Below are positions 8,179-17,229 of a stretch of DNA of 43,572 nt, piece after piece. Source of the stretch: CAYYTU01 sp964474655. Its GTDB lineage: Bacteria; Chloroflexota; Anaerolineae; B4-G1. The notes under the pieces are model-generated. The model saw only the letters and a program-made list of their open reading frames with translations. It ran no database searches and was not told the DNA's origin. Both the position numbers and the translations under genes were made by a program. The stretch lies in the NCBI GenBank assembly GCA_964474655.1, contig CAYYTU010000022.1:1-43572 (forward strand). The letters are read 5' to 3'. Position 1 is the first letter of the stretch. Every line of letters starts with the position of its first letter.

Positions 8179-9897
8179 ATGACCCCGCGTTCCAAACGCT
8201 GGCAAATCATGCCGGAAGCACCGCCGAGCCATCGTGCTCGCTTTCCTGACCTGCATCCCGTCGTCGTCCAGGTGCTCTACAACCGTGGCATCATCCGTCC
8301 CGACGCTGTGAGTGCCTTCCTGGATGGCAAAGCAGAAGACGTCAACCCCTTCGCGCTACCGGGTATGGCCGAAGCCGTCACCCGCATCCGACGGGCGCTG
8401 CGGAACGGAGAGACGATCGCCGTCTACGGCGACTTCGACGCCGATGGCGTGACCGCCACCGCCCTCCTGGTCCAGACGTTGCGTGCGCTCGGCGGTGACG
8501 TGCGAGCTTACATCCCCCATCGCGTCGACGAGGGGTACGGCCTGCACGTAGAGGCGCTGAAAGAGTTGGCTCAGGCCGGCGTCCAGATGATCGTCACCGT
8601 CGATTGCGGCATCCGCGCGTACGATCAGGCTGATCAAGCCAAGAAACTGGGGCTCGACGTGGTGGTCACCGACCATCACTCCGTCGGCCCGCGCTTGCCG
8701 CACGTGGTCGCCGCGATCGATCCCAAGCGTGAAGAGAATGAGCGCACCTTCAACGAGCTGGCCGGCGTTGGCGTCGCCTATCGATTGGCCCAGGCGCTCC
8801 TGAGGAGCCATCGCCAGTCGCCGGTGACGGAGCGCGACGTCCAGCTGACCGAGGAGGAGCTGCTCGACTTGGTCGCCATCGGCACCGTCGCCGATATGGT
8901 CCCGCTTCGGGGCGAGAACCGGACGCTGGTGCGCCGCGGACTGGAGCGCCTCAACCTTATGGAGCGGCTGGGGATTGCAGCCCTGGCCCAGGAAGCGGGG
9001 CTCGAGCCCGGCCAGGTCAATACGACCGCCATCGGTTACGTCCTTGGCCCGCGGCTCAATGCCGCCGGGCGGATCGCCCACGCCGAGCTGGCCTACCATC
9101 TGCTGATGGCCGACAATGCCGACGAAGCAGCCGATCTGGCAAGCGAACTGGATGCCCTGAACAAGCAACGCCAGCAACACACGCGCGAGGCCCAGGAGCG
9201 AGCCCGCCAGATGGTGATTGAGATGGCCGAAGAGGCCAACCTGTTGTTCGCCGCCGCGCCGGATTTCTCGGCCGGCATCGCGGGGCTGGTCGCCAGCCGC
9301 CTGACGGACGAGTTCTACCGCCCGTCTGTCGTCGTCGAGGTCGGCGAGGAACTCAGTCGCGGTTCGGCCCGTTCTATTCCCACGTTCCATATCACCCAGG
9401 CGCTCGACGCCTGCGAGGAGCTGTTGGATAGCCACGGCGGGCACGCGGCCGCTGGCGGCTTCACCGTGCGCAACGAGCATCTGGATACGCTGGTCGAGCG
9501 GTTGCAAGAGATTGCCAGCGACCAGCTGGTCGACGTCGATCTGACACCGACGCTGCCGGTCGACGTGGAAACGGAGCTATCGGCAATGTCGTGGGACCTG
9601 CTGGAAGCGCTGGGGCAGCTGGAGCCTTACGGGTACGGGAACCCCCAACCGCTCTTCGTCAGCCGGGCCGTGCAGGTGCGTCGCCACCGGGCCGTGGGCC
9701 GGGAGAACCGTCACCTCAAGCTCACGCTCTCCGACGGACATAGTACCTGGGACGCCATCGCGTTCCGCCAGGGCGAGTGGGCCGACAAGCTGCCCGACCA
9801 GATCGACGTGGCGTATCACCTCGAGCTGAACGAGTGGAACGGGCGTCGACAACTCCAGCTGAACGTACAAGACATCCAGCCCGCGGAAGGCAATTGA
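8179..9897 (+). CDS. recJ: Single-stranded-DNA-specific exonuclease RecJ
   Basis: A 572-aa DHH-family 5'-3' ssDNA exonuclease of recombination and mismatch repair. Visible motifs are YGDFDADGVTAT (res 83-94, motif I), VTVDCGI (139-145), TDHH (164-167), GTVADMVPL, the GPRLNAAGRI block, the DHHA1 signature GGHAAAGGF, and a C-terminal OB-like domain ending in the RRQLQLNVQDI strand. The length is standard for RecJ. No clear ribosome site precedes the ATG at 8179; the ATG at 8209 (MPEAPPSH) is an alternative start. A second, longer RecJ paralogue lies at 14889-17216. Confidence 0.93.
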   Translation: MTPRSKRWQIMPEAPPSHRARFPDLHPVVVQVLYNRGIIRPDAVSAFLDGKAEDVNPFALPGMAEAVTRIRRALRNGETIAVYGDFDADGVTATALLVQTLRALGGDVRAYIPHRVDEGYGLHVEALKELAQAGVQMIVTVDCGIRAYDQADQAKKLGLDVVVTDHHSVGPRLPHVVAAIDPKREENERTFNELAGVGVAYRLAQALLRSHRQSPVTERDVQLTEEELLDLVAIGTVADMVPLRGENRTLVRRGLERLNLMERLGIAALAQEAGLEPGQVNTTAIGYVLGPRLNAAGRIAHAELAYHLLMADNADEAADLASELDALNKQRQQHTREAQERARQMVIEMAEEANLLFAAAPDFSAGIAGLVASRLTDEFYRPSVVVEVGEELSRGSARSIPTFHITQALDACEELLDSHGGHAAAGGFTVRNEHLDTLVERLQEIASDQLVDVDLTPTLPVDVETELSAMSWDLLEALGQLEPYGYGNPQPLFVSRAVQVRRHRAVGRENRHLKLTLSDGHSTWDAIAFRQGEWADKLPDQIDVAYHLELNEWNGRRQLQLNVQDIQPAEGN

Positions 9898-9942
9898 GGC
9901 CCCTCGCGCGGCACGTTGGATTCAATTGAGCAAGGACAGATT

Positions 9943-10902
9943 ATGAACATTCTCGTTACCGGCGCAGCCGGCTTTATCGGCAGTCACGTAGCCGAAACCC
10001 TCTTGGACCGAGGCGATACCGTCGCTGGGCTCGACAACTTCAACGACTACTACGACCCGGCCCGCAAACGCGCCAACGTCGCCCTCTTCGCCGATCATCC
10101 GCGCTTCACGCTCCACGAGACTGACGTCCGCGACGAAGAGGCCATCGAGCGCATCTGCGCGGAGGGCGCTTTCGACGCCATCGTCCATCTGGCGGCGATG
10201 GCCGGCGTCCGCTACTCCATCACCCGCGCCCCGCTCTACACCGACGTCAACGTGCGCGGCACGGTCAACGTGCTGGAGGGTGCGCGCAAGGCCGACGTGC
10301 CCCACGTCGTCTTCGCCTCCACCTCATCCGTCTATGGGCGCACGGAGCAGATTCCGTTCCGCGAGGACGCGCGGCTGGGCCGACCGCTGGCGCCATATCC
10401 GGCCACCAAGATCGCTGGCGAGGCGATGGGCCACGCCTACCACAATATGTTCGACCTGACCTTCACCGCGCTGCGCTTCTTCTCCGTCTACGGCCCGCGG
10501 GGACGCCCCGATATGATGCCCTACCACATCACCGATTGCATCGTTCACGACCGTGAGTTTATGCTCTACGAGGCCGGCGATATGCACCGCGACTGGACCT
10601 ACGTCGGCGACATCACCGCCGGCGTCATCGCCGCCATCGACCAGCCCGTGGGCTACGAGGCGATCAACCTGGGCCGCGGTGAACCGGTGAAGATGGCCGA
10701 CTTCGTGGAGAAGATCGAGGAGCTGATCGGTAAGCAGGCCGTTATGACCACCCCGCCAGCTCCGGCCAGCGAGCCGCCCATCACCTACGCTGACGTCACC
10801 AAGGCCCGCGAGCTGCTGGGCTACGAGCCGACCACCTCGGTCGACGAGGGCTTACGCCGTCTCTGGGAGTGGTACCAGAGAGAAATTATCGCTTCTCCAT
10901 AG
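9943..10902 (+). CDS. UDP-glucuronate 4-epimerase-like NAD-dependent epimerase
   Basis: A 319-aa extended SDR enzyme. Motifs are GAAGFIG (res 7-13), the VHLAAMAGVRYS segment, Tyr152-x3-Lys156 and FFSVYGPRGRPDMM. The last is typical of enzymes that interconvert UDP-glucuronate and UDP-galacturonate (CapI/LpsL type). I chose the ATG at 9943 over an upstream in-frame start at 9916 because the Rossmann motif then starts at residue 5 and an AAGGAC site sits at the right distance. The stop is only 4 nt from the next gene. Its likely role is to process the UDP-uronate made by the dehydrogenase at 5605. Confidence 0.87.
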   Translation: MNILVTGAAGFIGSHVAETLLDRGDTVAGLDNFNDYYDPARKRANVALFADHPRFTLHETDVRDEEAIERICAEGAFDAIVHLAAMAGVRYSITRAPLYTDVNVRGTVNVLEGARKADVPHVVFASTSSVYGRTEQIPFREDARLGRPLAPYPATKIAGEAMGHAYHNMFDLTFTALRFFSVYGPRGRPDMMPYHITDCIVHDREFMLYEAGDMHRDWTYVGDITAGVIAAIDQPVGYEAINLGRGEPVKMADFVEKIEELIGKQAVMTTPPAPASEPPITYADVTKARELLGYEPTTSVDEGLRRLWEWYQREIIASP

Positions 10903-10906
10903 CCCA

Positions 10907-12715
10907 ATGTTCAAACTACAATCGCCCAACGTCAACACCCGCCTCCGTCAGCTCATCGGCCTCGCCGTCATCATCAGCTATTTTGTCCTCGCTCTGCCGC
11001 CGGTGAGCGCCCAGGGACCAACTCCCGATCCACGCTTCGGCGCAGTAGAGGCATTCCGGGACCCGGTGGCGGCCGCCGAGGCCAACGTAGGATGGGATCG
11101 CATCCTCTTCTACTGGTCGGAGCTTCAGCCCAACGGCCCGGATGAATGGAACGGCTACCACGTGCCGGACGATTGGCTCCGTCTGGCCGCCGAGGCCAAC
11201 CGCGAGGTCGTAGGGCTGCTCAAACACACCCCGCACTGGGCTACCGACGATCATCCCCTCTGCAGTCCGCCGAGAGGGCTCGATCTGCCAATAGATGATC
11301 CTGGCAATCTGTGGGCTACCTTCGTGCGCCGCGTGGTCGGCACGTATGCCGGGCGAGTCGATCGCTGGGTCATTTGGAACGAGCCCGACATTGAATCTGG
11401 CTCCTTTGGCTACGAATGGTGCGGTTCAATGGAGGAATACTACCGCCTGCTCAAAGTCGCCTACCTGGCCGCCCATCAGGCTAACCCCAACGTCAAGATC
11501 CATCTTGCCGGCGCTACCACCTGGCACAACCCGGTCTACCTGCACGATTTCCTGGCCGTGGCCACCCAGGACCCAGAAGGTGCTGAACATGGTTACTTCT
11601 TCGACGTAGTGACGCTGCACATCTACTTCCGCACCGAGACCATCCCAGAGATCGTCCGAGCCGCCCGCGCGACGCTGGCTGCTTATGGTCTCCAGAGGCC
11701 GATCTGGATCAATGAAACTAACGCCCCCTCTAATTTAGACGCTCCCTATTGGGAGTTGCCAAACGCCAACTTCGATATCACGCTGGAGGAGCAAGCCAGC
11801 TTCCTGCTCCAGGCCTTCTCTCTGGCCCTCAATGCGGGGGCCGAACGCATTGCCGTCTACAAGTGGATGGATAACGAACCGCAGCCGGGCGTGGAACCCT
11901 TCGGCATTATCCGCACCGACTACAGCCGTCGACCGGCCTACGAGGCTTGTCGACTGATCACCACCCACTATGCAGGCACCCTCTCCACGCACAAAGATCG
12001 TCAACCGCTCTACACCATCGTCACCCTCAACCGCGGTCAGCTCACCACCCGCGTCCTCTGGGCCCGGACGGAGCAAGACGTGACGCTCTCGCTGCCGGCG
12101 CTGGCCCCTCAAGCGCGCTTGATCGACCAAACGGGCGAGGAGGAGGTCCTGGAACCGGCGGATGCGCAGTACACCCTCACCCTGCCGGGCGCCCGCTGCG
12201 CCGATAGAAGAGGCTGCATCATCGGCGGACCGACCTACTTGCTGATCGAGCAGAACGGCCACTCACCACCTCCAGCCACTGCAGCAGCAGCAACAATCGT
12301 CCCTGACCAAGAGCCGACGGAAGCCCCAGCCGCAACCGTCACACTAACGCACACTGCCACAGCAACCACCCTGACTCCTCCTATCACCGGCACGGACACG
12401 CTTTCTCCCACTGCCACGCCAACCGAACCGCCAACCGAACCGCCCACCGAGACCCCAACGGCGACACCTTCACCGACTGCCACACCGACCGAGCTGCCAT
12501 CGCCCACACCCACCGCGACGGCGACCAACACCGCCACGCCAACGTCTACCTCGTCGCCCACACCGTCTCCATCGCCGACTGCCGCGCCAACGTCCCCTGC
12601 CCGGTTATCACCGAACCCCACATCACGTTCACTTCTGCTAGGGCTCACGACCGTGCTGGCAGCTACGACACTGGCATATGTACTCATTAATAGACGTCGT
12701 CAAGACAAGAATTAG
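10907..12715 (+). CDS. Secreted clan-A glycoside hydrolase-like protein with Pro/Thr stalk and C-terminal anchor
   Basis: A 602-aa surface protein: a hydrophobic signal segment (about res 14-35), a TIM-barrel glycosidase-like domain (about 42-355), a small beta domain, a Thr/Pro-rich stalk (about 460-570), and a C-terminal membrane segment followed by RRRQDK. The candidate acid/base is Glu159 in WNEPD, and the candidate nucleophile is Glu270 in WINETNAP, spaced as in clan GH-A (GH5/GH39-like). This suggests it cleaves or edits a polysaccharide at the cell surface, possibly the one made by the upstream module, but the substrate is unknown. It starts 4 nt after the epimerase and has no obvious ribosome site. 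A paralogue is at 29267. Confidence 0.75.
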   Translation: MFKLQSPNVNTRLRQLIGLAVIISYFVLALPPVSAQGPTPDPRFGAVEAFRDPVAAAEANVGWDRILFYWSELQPNGPDEWNGYHVPDDWLRLAAEANREVVGLLKHTPHWATDDHPLCSPPRGLDLPIDDPGNLWATFVRRVVGTYAGRVDRWVIWNEPDIESGSFGYEWCGSMEEYYRLLKVAYLAAHQANPNVKIHLAGATTWHNPVYLHDFLAVATQDPEGAEHGYFFDVVTLHIYFRTETIPEIVRAARATLAAYGLQRPIWINETNAPSNLDAPYWELPNANFDITLEEQASFLLQAFSLALNAGAERIAVYKWMDNEPQPGVEPFGIIRTDYSRRPAYEACRLITTHYAGTLSTHKDRQPLYTIVTLNRGQLTTRVLWARTEQDVTLSLPALAPQARLIDQTGEEEVLEPADAQYTLTLPGARCADRRGCIIGGPTYLLIEQNGHSPPPATAAAATIVPDQEPTEAPAATVTLTHTATATTLTPPITGTDTLSPTATPTEPPTEPPTETPTATPSPTATPTELPSPTPTATATNTATPTSTSSPTPSPSPTAAPTSPARLSPNPTSRSLLLGLTTVLAATTLAYVLINRRRQDKN

Positions 12716-12741
12716 GAAAACTGCGAGGTTGGGAGACAAAA

Positions 12742-12900
12742 GTGGATCGAACAGCCAATCACCGAAAACGCTTCCTGATCAGTCGCTTGCTGATCATTTT
12801 GACTGTGGCGATCATCCTGGTCGGGCTTTCACTCGATCAGTGGGAGATCGTGTTGCGCAACGCCGTCCTCATCTGCTACTCCTGCATCGGGTTGGGCTGA
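12742..12900 (+). CDS. CD1871A-type CXXC-motif small membrane protein
   Basis: A 52-aa open frame with a GTG start (first residue read as Met) and GGGAG ribosome site at 12731-12735. The product has a basic N-terminus, one hydrophobic helix (about res 12-30), and ends NAVLICYSCIGLG. The terminal pattern NA-x2-IC-x2-CIG-(I/L)G is the hallmark I recognise for the CD1871A family of short membrane CXXC proteins, which commonly sit beside membrane 4Fe-4S proteins. Its TGA stop overlaps the ATG of the downstream 4Fe-4S gene (TGATG), so the two are probably co-translated. Function is unknown; a redox partner or assembly role is inference. Confidence 0.75.
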   Translation: MDRTANHRKRFLISRLLIILTVAIILVGLSLDQWEIVLRNAVLICYSCIGLG

Positions 12901-13742
12901 TGAGCGAGAGGAAGACCATCGGGCAACGACTGGCCCGGCGGCGGGGCCGCGTGCAAGGGCTATCGGCCCTGTTGCTGAATTCGTACGTCACGCAACGGAT
13001 CACCAGGGGGCTGCCCTGCCCGGCGCTGAACTGCTACGCCTGCCCGGCCGCCTCCTTCGCCTGTCCCATCGGGAGCCTCCAGCACTTCATCGCCCGCAAG
13101 AAGGTGCCATTCTACGTGCTGGGCGTGGTGGGGCTGATCGGCGCGCTGATCGGACGGGCCAGCTGCGGCTGGTTCTGCCCCTTCGGCTGGTTCCAGGAGC
13201 TGATCTACAAGCTGCCCGTGCCCAAGCTGCCCCTCCGGAACCGCTTCAACTGGACGCGCTACGTCGTGCTAGCCGTCCTGATGATCGCGCTGCCCTTCAT
13301 CACCGGTTCGCCCTGGTTCTGCAAGGTCTGCCCGGCCGGATCGCTGGAGGCCGGCATCCCGATGGCGCTGATCTCGGCCGACATCCGCGGGCTGATCGGC
13401 GCGCTCTACTGGGTCAAGCTGGGTATTTTGGGCGGGTTCTTGGGATGGATGAGCGTGACGCGACGACCGTTCTGTCGCTGGGTCTGCCCCCTGGGAGCGC
13501 TGTGGTCGCCGCTGAATCCGGTCAGCTCATTTCAGCTGGAGGTAGCGCAAGAGGATTGCATTATGTGTGACCGCTGCCAGGAAGTCTGTCCGGTGAACAT
13601 CTGCGTCTACGAGGAGCCCAACAGCGGCGCCTGCATCCGCTGCCTGCAGTGCATCGACGAATGCCCGCAATCGTGCATCGGGGTCACCTCACCGGGCTGG
13701 TCGCTGGAGGCCGACCGTACCGGCGCGGCGGGTGCTCCCTGA
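12900..13742 (+). CDS. Membrane 4Fe-4S ferredoxin-like protein (NapH/CcoG-like)
   Basis: A 280-aa membrane electron-transfer protein. The start at 12900 is chosen because it is coupled to the preceding CXXC gene and removes a 74-codon extension that reads as noise. Cysteine motifs are rich: C40/C45/C48/C55 near the N-terminus, CGWFCPFGW (89-97), C141-x2-CP, CRWVCPLGA (192-200), then two ferredoxin 4Fe-4S motifs at C220xxC223xxC226x3CP and C245xxC248xxC251x3CP. Several hydrophobic helices lie between them. Such proteins pass electrons across or along the membrane to flavin or metalloenzyme partners. No terminal reductase is nearby, so the acceptor is unknown. Confidence 0.82.
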   Translation: MSERKTIGQRLARRRGRVQGLSALLLNSYVTQRITRGLPCPALNCYACPAASFACPIGSLQHFIARKKVPFYVLGVVGLIGALIGRASCGWFCPFGWFQELIYKLPVPKLPLRNRFNWTRYVVLAVLMIALPFITGSPWFCKVCPAGSLEAGIPMALISADIRGLIGALYWVKLGILGGFLGWMSVTRRPFCRWVCPLGALWSPLNPVSSFQLEVAQEDCIMCDRCQEVCPVNICVYEEPNSGACIRCLQCIDECPQSCIGVTSPGWSLEADRTGAAGAP

Positions 13743-13757
13743 TGGTCCCTCGCCGCC

Positions 13758-14801
13758 TCAGCGCCCCTCGACGTAAAGATCCAACACGTCGCGCAGCATC
13801 GTCGCCGCCGAGGGAACCGGGCTCGGCTCGTCGATGATGGCCGTGATGGTGCCGTAGATGTCGGTGGCGTAGACGACGCCCATCTGCTTCCGACCCAGCC
13901 GTCCCAACGGATGCTCTGGCGGCAGGGGCGCCGGCGCGACCGAGAGCGCATACGCGCCATCCTCATCCTGCTCGGCCTGGGTCAGCAGGCGATAGCGCTC
14001 GCCTCGCTCCCGCGCAGCTTGCAACTCGCCACCGTCCAGCCCGGTGATGCCCGTCCTATCGACTTCCTCCAGCCGGGCCGGATAGCCCAAGACGGCGTTG
14101 GCCAGGATAACGAGCTTGGCCGCCGCATCCCATCCCTCCAGGTCCCACGAGCCGTCGCCCTCCAGCACGCCCTCATCCCGGGCCTGCTCGGTGGCCGCCG
14201 CCCAGGAAAGCCCCTCGGCCAACATATCTATCACATAGCCCGTGCACAGGTTTGGCACCGCTTCCAGCCGATGGACGACCGCGCCGCGCAGATCGCGCTG
14301 ACCGATGTTGAGCGCCGGGAGGCCGCCGGCCACCGTGCCGTCGAAGCGCAGCGCCACGCCCTGCTCCGCCGCCAGCTCGTGCAGCGCCTGATAGGCCAGC
14401 ACCAGCGGGCCCTTGTTGGGCGTCACCACGTCCATCCCGCGCTGCAAGGCCGTGCGGACGCACGTCATTGCCGGCTCGGCTTCCTGCTCCAGGTTGACCG
14501 GCGAAGCTTCCAGCAACAGATCGGCCTCGGCCTCGGCGACCAGCTCCGGAGCCGCCCACCCGCGCTCACCAACGCCGGGATAGTCGGCGATGGTACCGCC
14601 GGATTCCTTGAGGCGCACAACCTCCCGCAAGTTCAAGCCGAGCGCCGGTTCGTAAGCCGCGCCCTGGCTATCGGCCGCGCCCACCAACCGCAGATCCAGC
14701 CCATAGCGGTGGAGCAGCAGATCGTTCTTCTCTCGCAATACTTCACAGAAGCGGCGTCCCAGATTCCCCAAACCGATCATCAGAAAGCGAACCGTTTGCA
14801 T
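13758..14801 (-). CDS. hom: Homoserine dehydrogenase
   Basis: A 347-aa NAD(P)-dependent enzyme reducing aspartate semialdehyde to homoserine for Thr/Met synthesis. It shows the N-terminal GLGNLG nucleotide-binding loop, TPNKGPLV, the catalytic-domain stretch DGTVAGGLPALN and the GWDAAAKLVILAN segment with the conserved Asp and Lys. No C-terminal ACT domain is visible, so it is the short, probably feedback-insensitive form. The start at 14801 has AAGGAG at a good distance, and a promoter lies at 14846-14873; 24 upstream codons in the same frame are not needed. It converges with the 4Fe-4S gene, with 15 nt between their stops. Confidence 0.87.
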   Translation of the reverse strand: MQTVRFLMIGLGNLGRRFCEVLREKNDLLLHRYGLDLRLVGAADSQGAAYEPALGLNLREVVRLKESGGTIADYPGVGERGWAAPELVAEAEADLLLEASPVNLEQEAEPAMTCVRTALQRGMDVVTPNKGPLVLAYQALHELAAEQGVALRFDGTVAGGLPALNIGQRDLRGAVVHRLEAVPNLCTGYVIDMLAEGLSWAAATEQARDEGVLEGDGSWDLEGWDAAAKLVILANAVLGYPARLEEVDRTGITGLDGGELQAARERGERYRLLTQAEQDEDGAYALSVAPAPLPPEHPLGRLGRKQMGVVYATDIYGTITAIIDEPSPVPSAATMLRDVLDLYVEGR

Positions 14802-14845
14802 AGTCGTCTCCTTGGCGTGTGAAAACCGTCTGAATGGATAAGGGA

Positions 14846-14873
14846 AGTATAGTCGAGTATGGGATGAGGGCAA
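14846..14873 (-). promoter_or_regulatory. Promoter for homoserine dehydrogenase
   Basis: Read on the minus strand, TTGCCC (14873-14868), a 16-bp spacer and TATACT (14851-14846) precede the start codon at 14801 by about 45 nt. It separates this gene from the DNA-processing block upstream. Confidence 0.6.
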
Positions 14874-14888
14874 GTGGAAACGGCGCGA

Positions 14889-17216
14889 TCACTCCAGCAG
14901 CGCCTGAGCGTCGGCGCGGGCGAGGTATGCACGGTAGGCCGCCGTCTCCTCCAGCAGCGCTCGCAGCTGCTCGGTAATCGTGGATAGATCGTCACATCGC
15001 ACACCATCGCCCGACGCCAGATGGAGCTCGCCGTCGGTCTCGCCCTCAATCACGACGTGACCGCGGGCCGCCAGCCAATCCAGCCCGGCCCGCACCGTCC
15101 GCTCACAATGAGCCGTCGCCGCCGCCAGCGCCGCCAGGGTGACCGAACCATCTTGGGCGCGCAACGCCCGCTTGACCAGCCCCGCCAGCTGTTTGAGGAA
15201 AGGCTCCAGGCGATCCATCCTCGGATCCCGGCCCACCAGATAGACGGTCCGCGGAGTGACCTTCCCCAGCGCGGCCTGCAGCTCGGCCGGGCCCGGCGGC
15301 GCCATCCAGACGACCAGCGCATCCGACGGCTGCAGCTGCCGCCGATCGCGCCCTTCGAGCTCGGCCCTGGCCTGGCCCTCGGCCCAGACCTGGACGTCCG
15401 TCTCTGCTCGCAGGCGTTGCAGCAACTTCTGTGGATTCGACGCTGAACGCCAATCCACCACCTCAATCGACGGCTCTGGCGGGACGACCTCCGTCGGCTC
15501 CTCGATCGGCCGCGCGTCGATCCACTCCACCTGCACCTTTCGCTGACCGCGATAGTTACTGGCTCGCACGACGTACGCCAGATCGAACCGCCCCTCGGGC
15601 AGCGGCTCGCCGGCGCCTTGCCACCAGATCACTTTTTGCAATGTCTCGTCGTCGTCCTCGACGAGCAGCTGGCGATGCGCATCGTCGCGCCCCACCGTGC
15701 TATGACGCCTCACCCTGAGGCCGCGGCTGACCAGCGTCAGCGGCGGATTGCCCGGCCCAAACGGCGCCAGCCGCTCCACCTGCTCCACGAAGTCGAGCGA
15801 GAGAGCGCCCAGCGGCACGTAGCCGTCGATCTGGAGCGCGGGCGGCGTCTCCAGCGCTGCCCTGCACGTATCTCGGACGGTGCGGGAGAGCGCGCGCCGG
15901 AACTCGGGGATGCGCTCGGGGATGATGGACAGCCCGGCCGCCATCGGATGGCCGCCGAAGCGCTCCAGCAGCTCGGCCTGGGCCGCGATGGCCGCGCTGA
16001 TGTCGCAGCCTTCAATGGAGCGGGCCGAGCCTTTCGCCAACTCATCCGGCGGCGCTGCGATCAGAATCGTCGGGCGATGGTACTTCTCCGCCAGCCGTCC
16101 GGCCACGATGCCGATGATGCCCCCCGGCCAGTGGGGGTCGCTCAGCACCAGCGCCCCCCGCTCCAGCAGCGAGGGATCGCGCTTGAGCTGGGCCTCGGCG
16201 CCCCGCATCACCTGATCACACATCATCTTGCGGCGAGCGTTCAGGCCATCGAGCTCGTGCGCCAGGACGCGGGCCCGCTCCCGGTCATCCGTGGTCAGCA
16301 GCTCGACCGCCGGCGTGGCGTCATCCAGCCGTCCCAGCGCGTTGAGCCGGGGCGCCAGCTCGTAGCCGATGTGCTCTTCGGTCAGCCACTGCGGGTTGAT
16401 CTCGGTGACATCCATCAGCACGCGCAGGCCCAGCCGCTCGGTGTGGCGCAGCGTCTCCAGGCCACGCTGGAGCAGGTAGCGCACGTCGCCGGACTGCGTC
16501 GCCACGTCGGCCACGATGCCCAGCGCTACCAGATCAAGGTTCTGTTCCACCTGCTCTGGTTGATCGGCCCGTTGGTAGAGCAGCTCGGCCAGCTTGTAGG
16601 CCACGCCGACGCCGGGCAAGTCGCGCAGCGGGTGCGCCTCCGGCAACATCTTGGGATCAGTCACGGCGTAAGCTTCGGGCAGCGTCGGCGGCAGGTCGTG
16701 ATGGTCGGTCACGATCACATCCACGCCCTGCGCCCGTGCGTAGGCGATCGGCTCGTGGGCGGTGACGCCGGTATCGCAGGTCAGGATCAGCTCGGCGCCG
16801 TCCGCGATCAGCTGCTCCAGCACCGCCCGATTGACGCCGTGGCCCTCGCGCTTCCGGTTTGGGATGTGGAACGTGATGTTAGCCTCGCGCGCAGGGCCGT
16901 ACTGGGCTGCTAAAGCCCGCAGCGTGGAGACGAGGATCGTGGTTGCCGTCTGCCCGTCGACGTCGAAATCGCCCCAGACGCAGATCCGCTCGCTGCCTTG
17001 AAGCGCCGCCTCCAGCCGCTCGGCCGCCCTGACTAGGTTCGGCAGCTCGGTCGGCGGCGTGGGCTCATAGTGCGCGGGGTCGAGGAACGCGCGGGCCGCC
17101 TCGACGTCGGTCAGTCCGCGGCGGACCAGCGTCTTCGCCACCAGCGGATGTCCTCCCATGACCGCCCGCAGCGCCTCGGGGACGTGGAGGTCCTGCGGTT
17201 CGAGCCACTCGTGCAT
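14889..17216 (-). CDS. Second RecJ-like DHH exonuclease with winged-helix-like C-terminal extension
   Basis: A 775-aa DHH/DHHA1 protein, about 200 residues longer than the RecJ at 8179. Motifs include WGDFDVDGQTATT (res 81-93), LTCDTGV (145-151), TDHHD (170-174), GIVADVATQSGD, the APRLNALGRLDDAT block and GGHPMAAG in DHHA1, so it should be catalytically competent. The third motif, VADVATQSGD in place of the usual VADMVPL, is divergent. After an OB-like domain the tail (about 680-745) reads as a helix-turn-helix/winged-helix unit (VTLAALAAATAH ... WLAARGHVVIEG). The start at 17216 has a GAGGAG site. It ends the DNA-processing set 14 nt after the nuclease gene. Confidence 0.85.
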   Translation of the reverse strand: MHEWLEPQDLHVPEALRAVMGGHPLVAKTLVRRGLTDVEAARAFLDPAHYEPTPPTELPNLVRAAERLEAALQGSERICVWGDFDVDGQTATTILVSTLRALAAQYGPAREANITFHIPNRKREGHGVNRAVLEQLIADGAELILTCDTGVTAHEPIAYARAQGVDVIVTDHHDLPPTLPEAYAVTDPKMLPEAHPLRDLPGVGVAYKLAELLYQRADQPEQVEQNLDLVALGIVADVATQSGDVRYLLQRGLETLRHTERLGLRVLMDVTEINPQWLTEEHIGYELAPRLNALGRLDDATPAVELLTTDDRERARVLAHELDGLNARRKMMCDQVMRGAEAQLKRDPSLLERGALVLSDPHWPGGIIGIVAGRLAEKYHRPTILIAAPPDELAKGSARSIEGCDISAAIAAQAELLERFGGHPMAAGLSIIPERIPEFRRALSRTVRDTCRAALETPPALQIDGYVPLGALSLDFVEQVERLAPFGPGNPPLTLVSRGLRVRRHSTVGRDDAHRQLLVEDDDETLQKVIWWQGAGEPLPEGRFDLAYVVRASNYRGQRKVQVEWIDARPIEEPTEVVPPEPSIEVVDWRSASNPQKLLQRLRAETDVQVWAEGQARAELEGRDRRQLQPSDALVVWMAPPGPAELQAALGKVTPRTVYLVGRDPRMDRLEPFLKQLAGLVKRALRAQDGSVTLAALAAATAHCERTVRAGLDWLAARGHVVIEGETDGELHLASGDGVRCDDLSTITEQLRALLEETAAYRAYLARADAQALLE

Positions 17217-17229
17217 CAAAACGTGCTCC

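Noticed and set aside
12400..12600. Thr/Pro-coding low-complexity DNA as a tandem repeat element
   Set aside because: The codons vary from unit to unit, so it is an ordinary Pro/Thr-rich stalk and not a DNA repeat.
12678..12899. A longer 354-aa form of the 4Fe-4S protein starting at 12678
   Set aside because: The extra 74 codons overlap the end of the glycosidase-like gene and a better frame that encodes the 52-aa CXXC protein; the coupled ATG at 12900 is preferred.
15618..16913. A 431-codon open frame on the + strand opposite the second RecJ gene
   Set aside because: It is antisense to a gene with clear DHH motifs, is rich in Arg/Gln/His, and shows no recognisable motif. Long antisense frames are common in GC-rich DNA.
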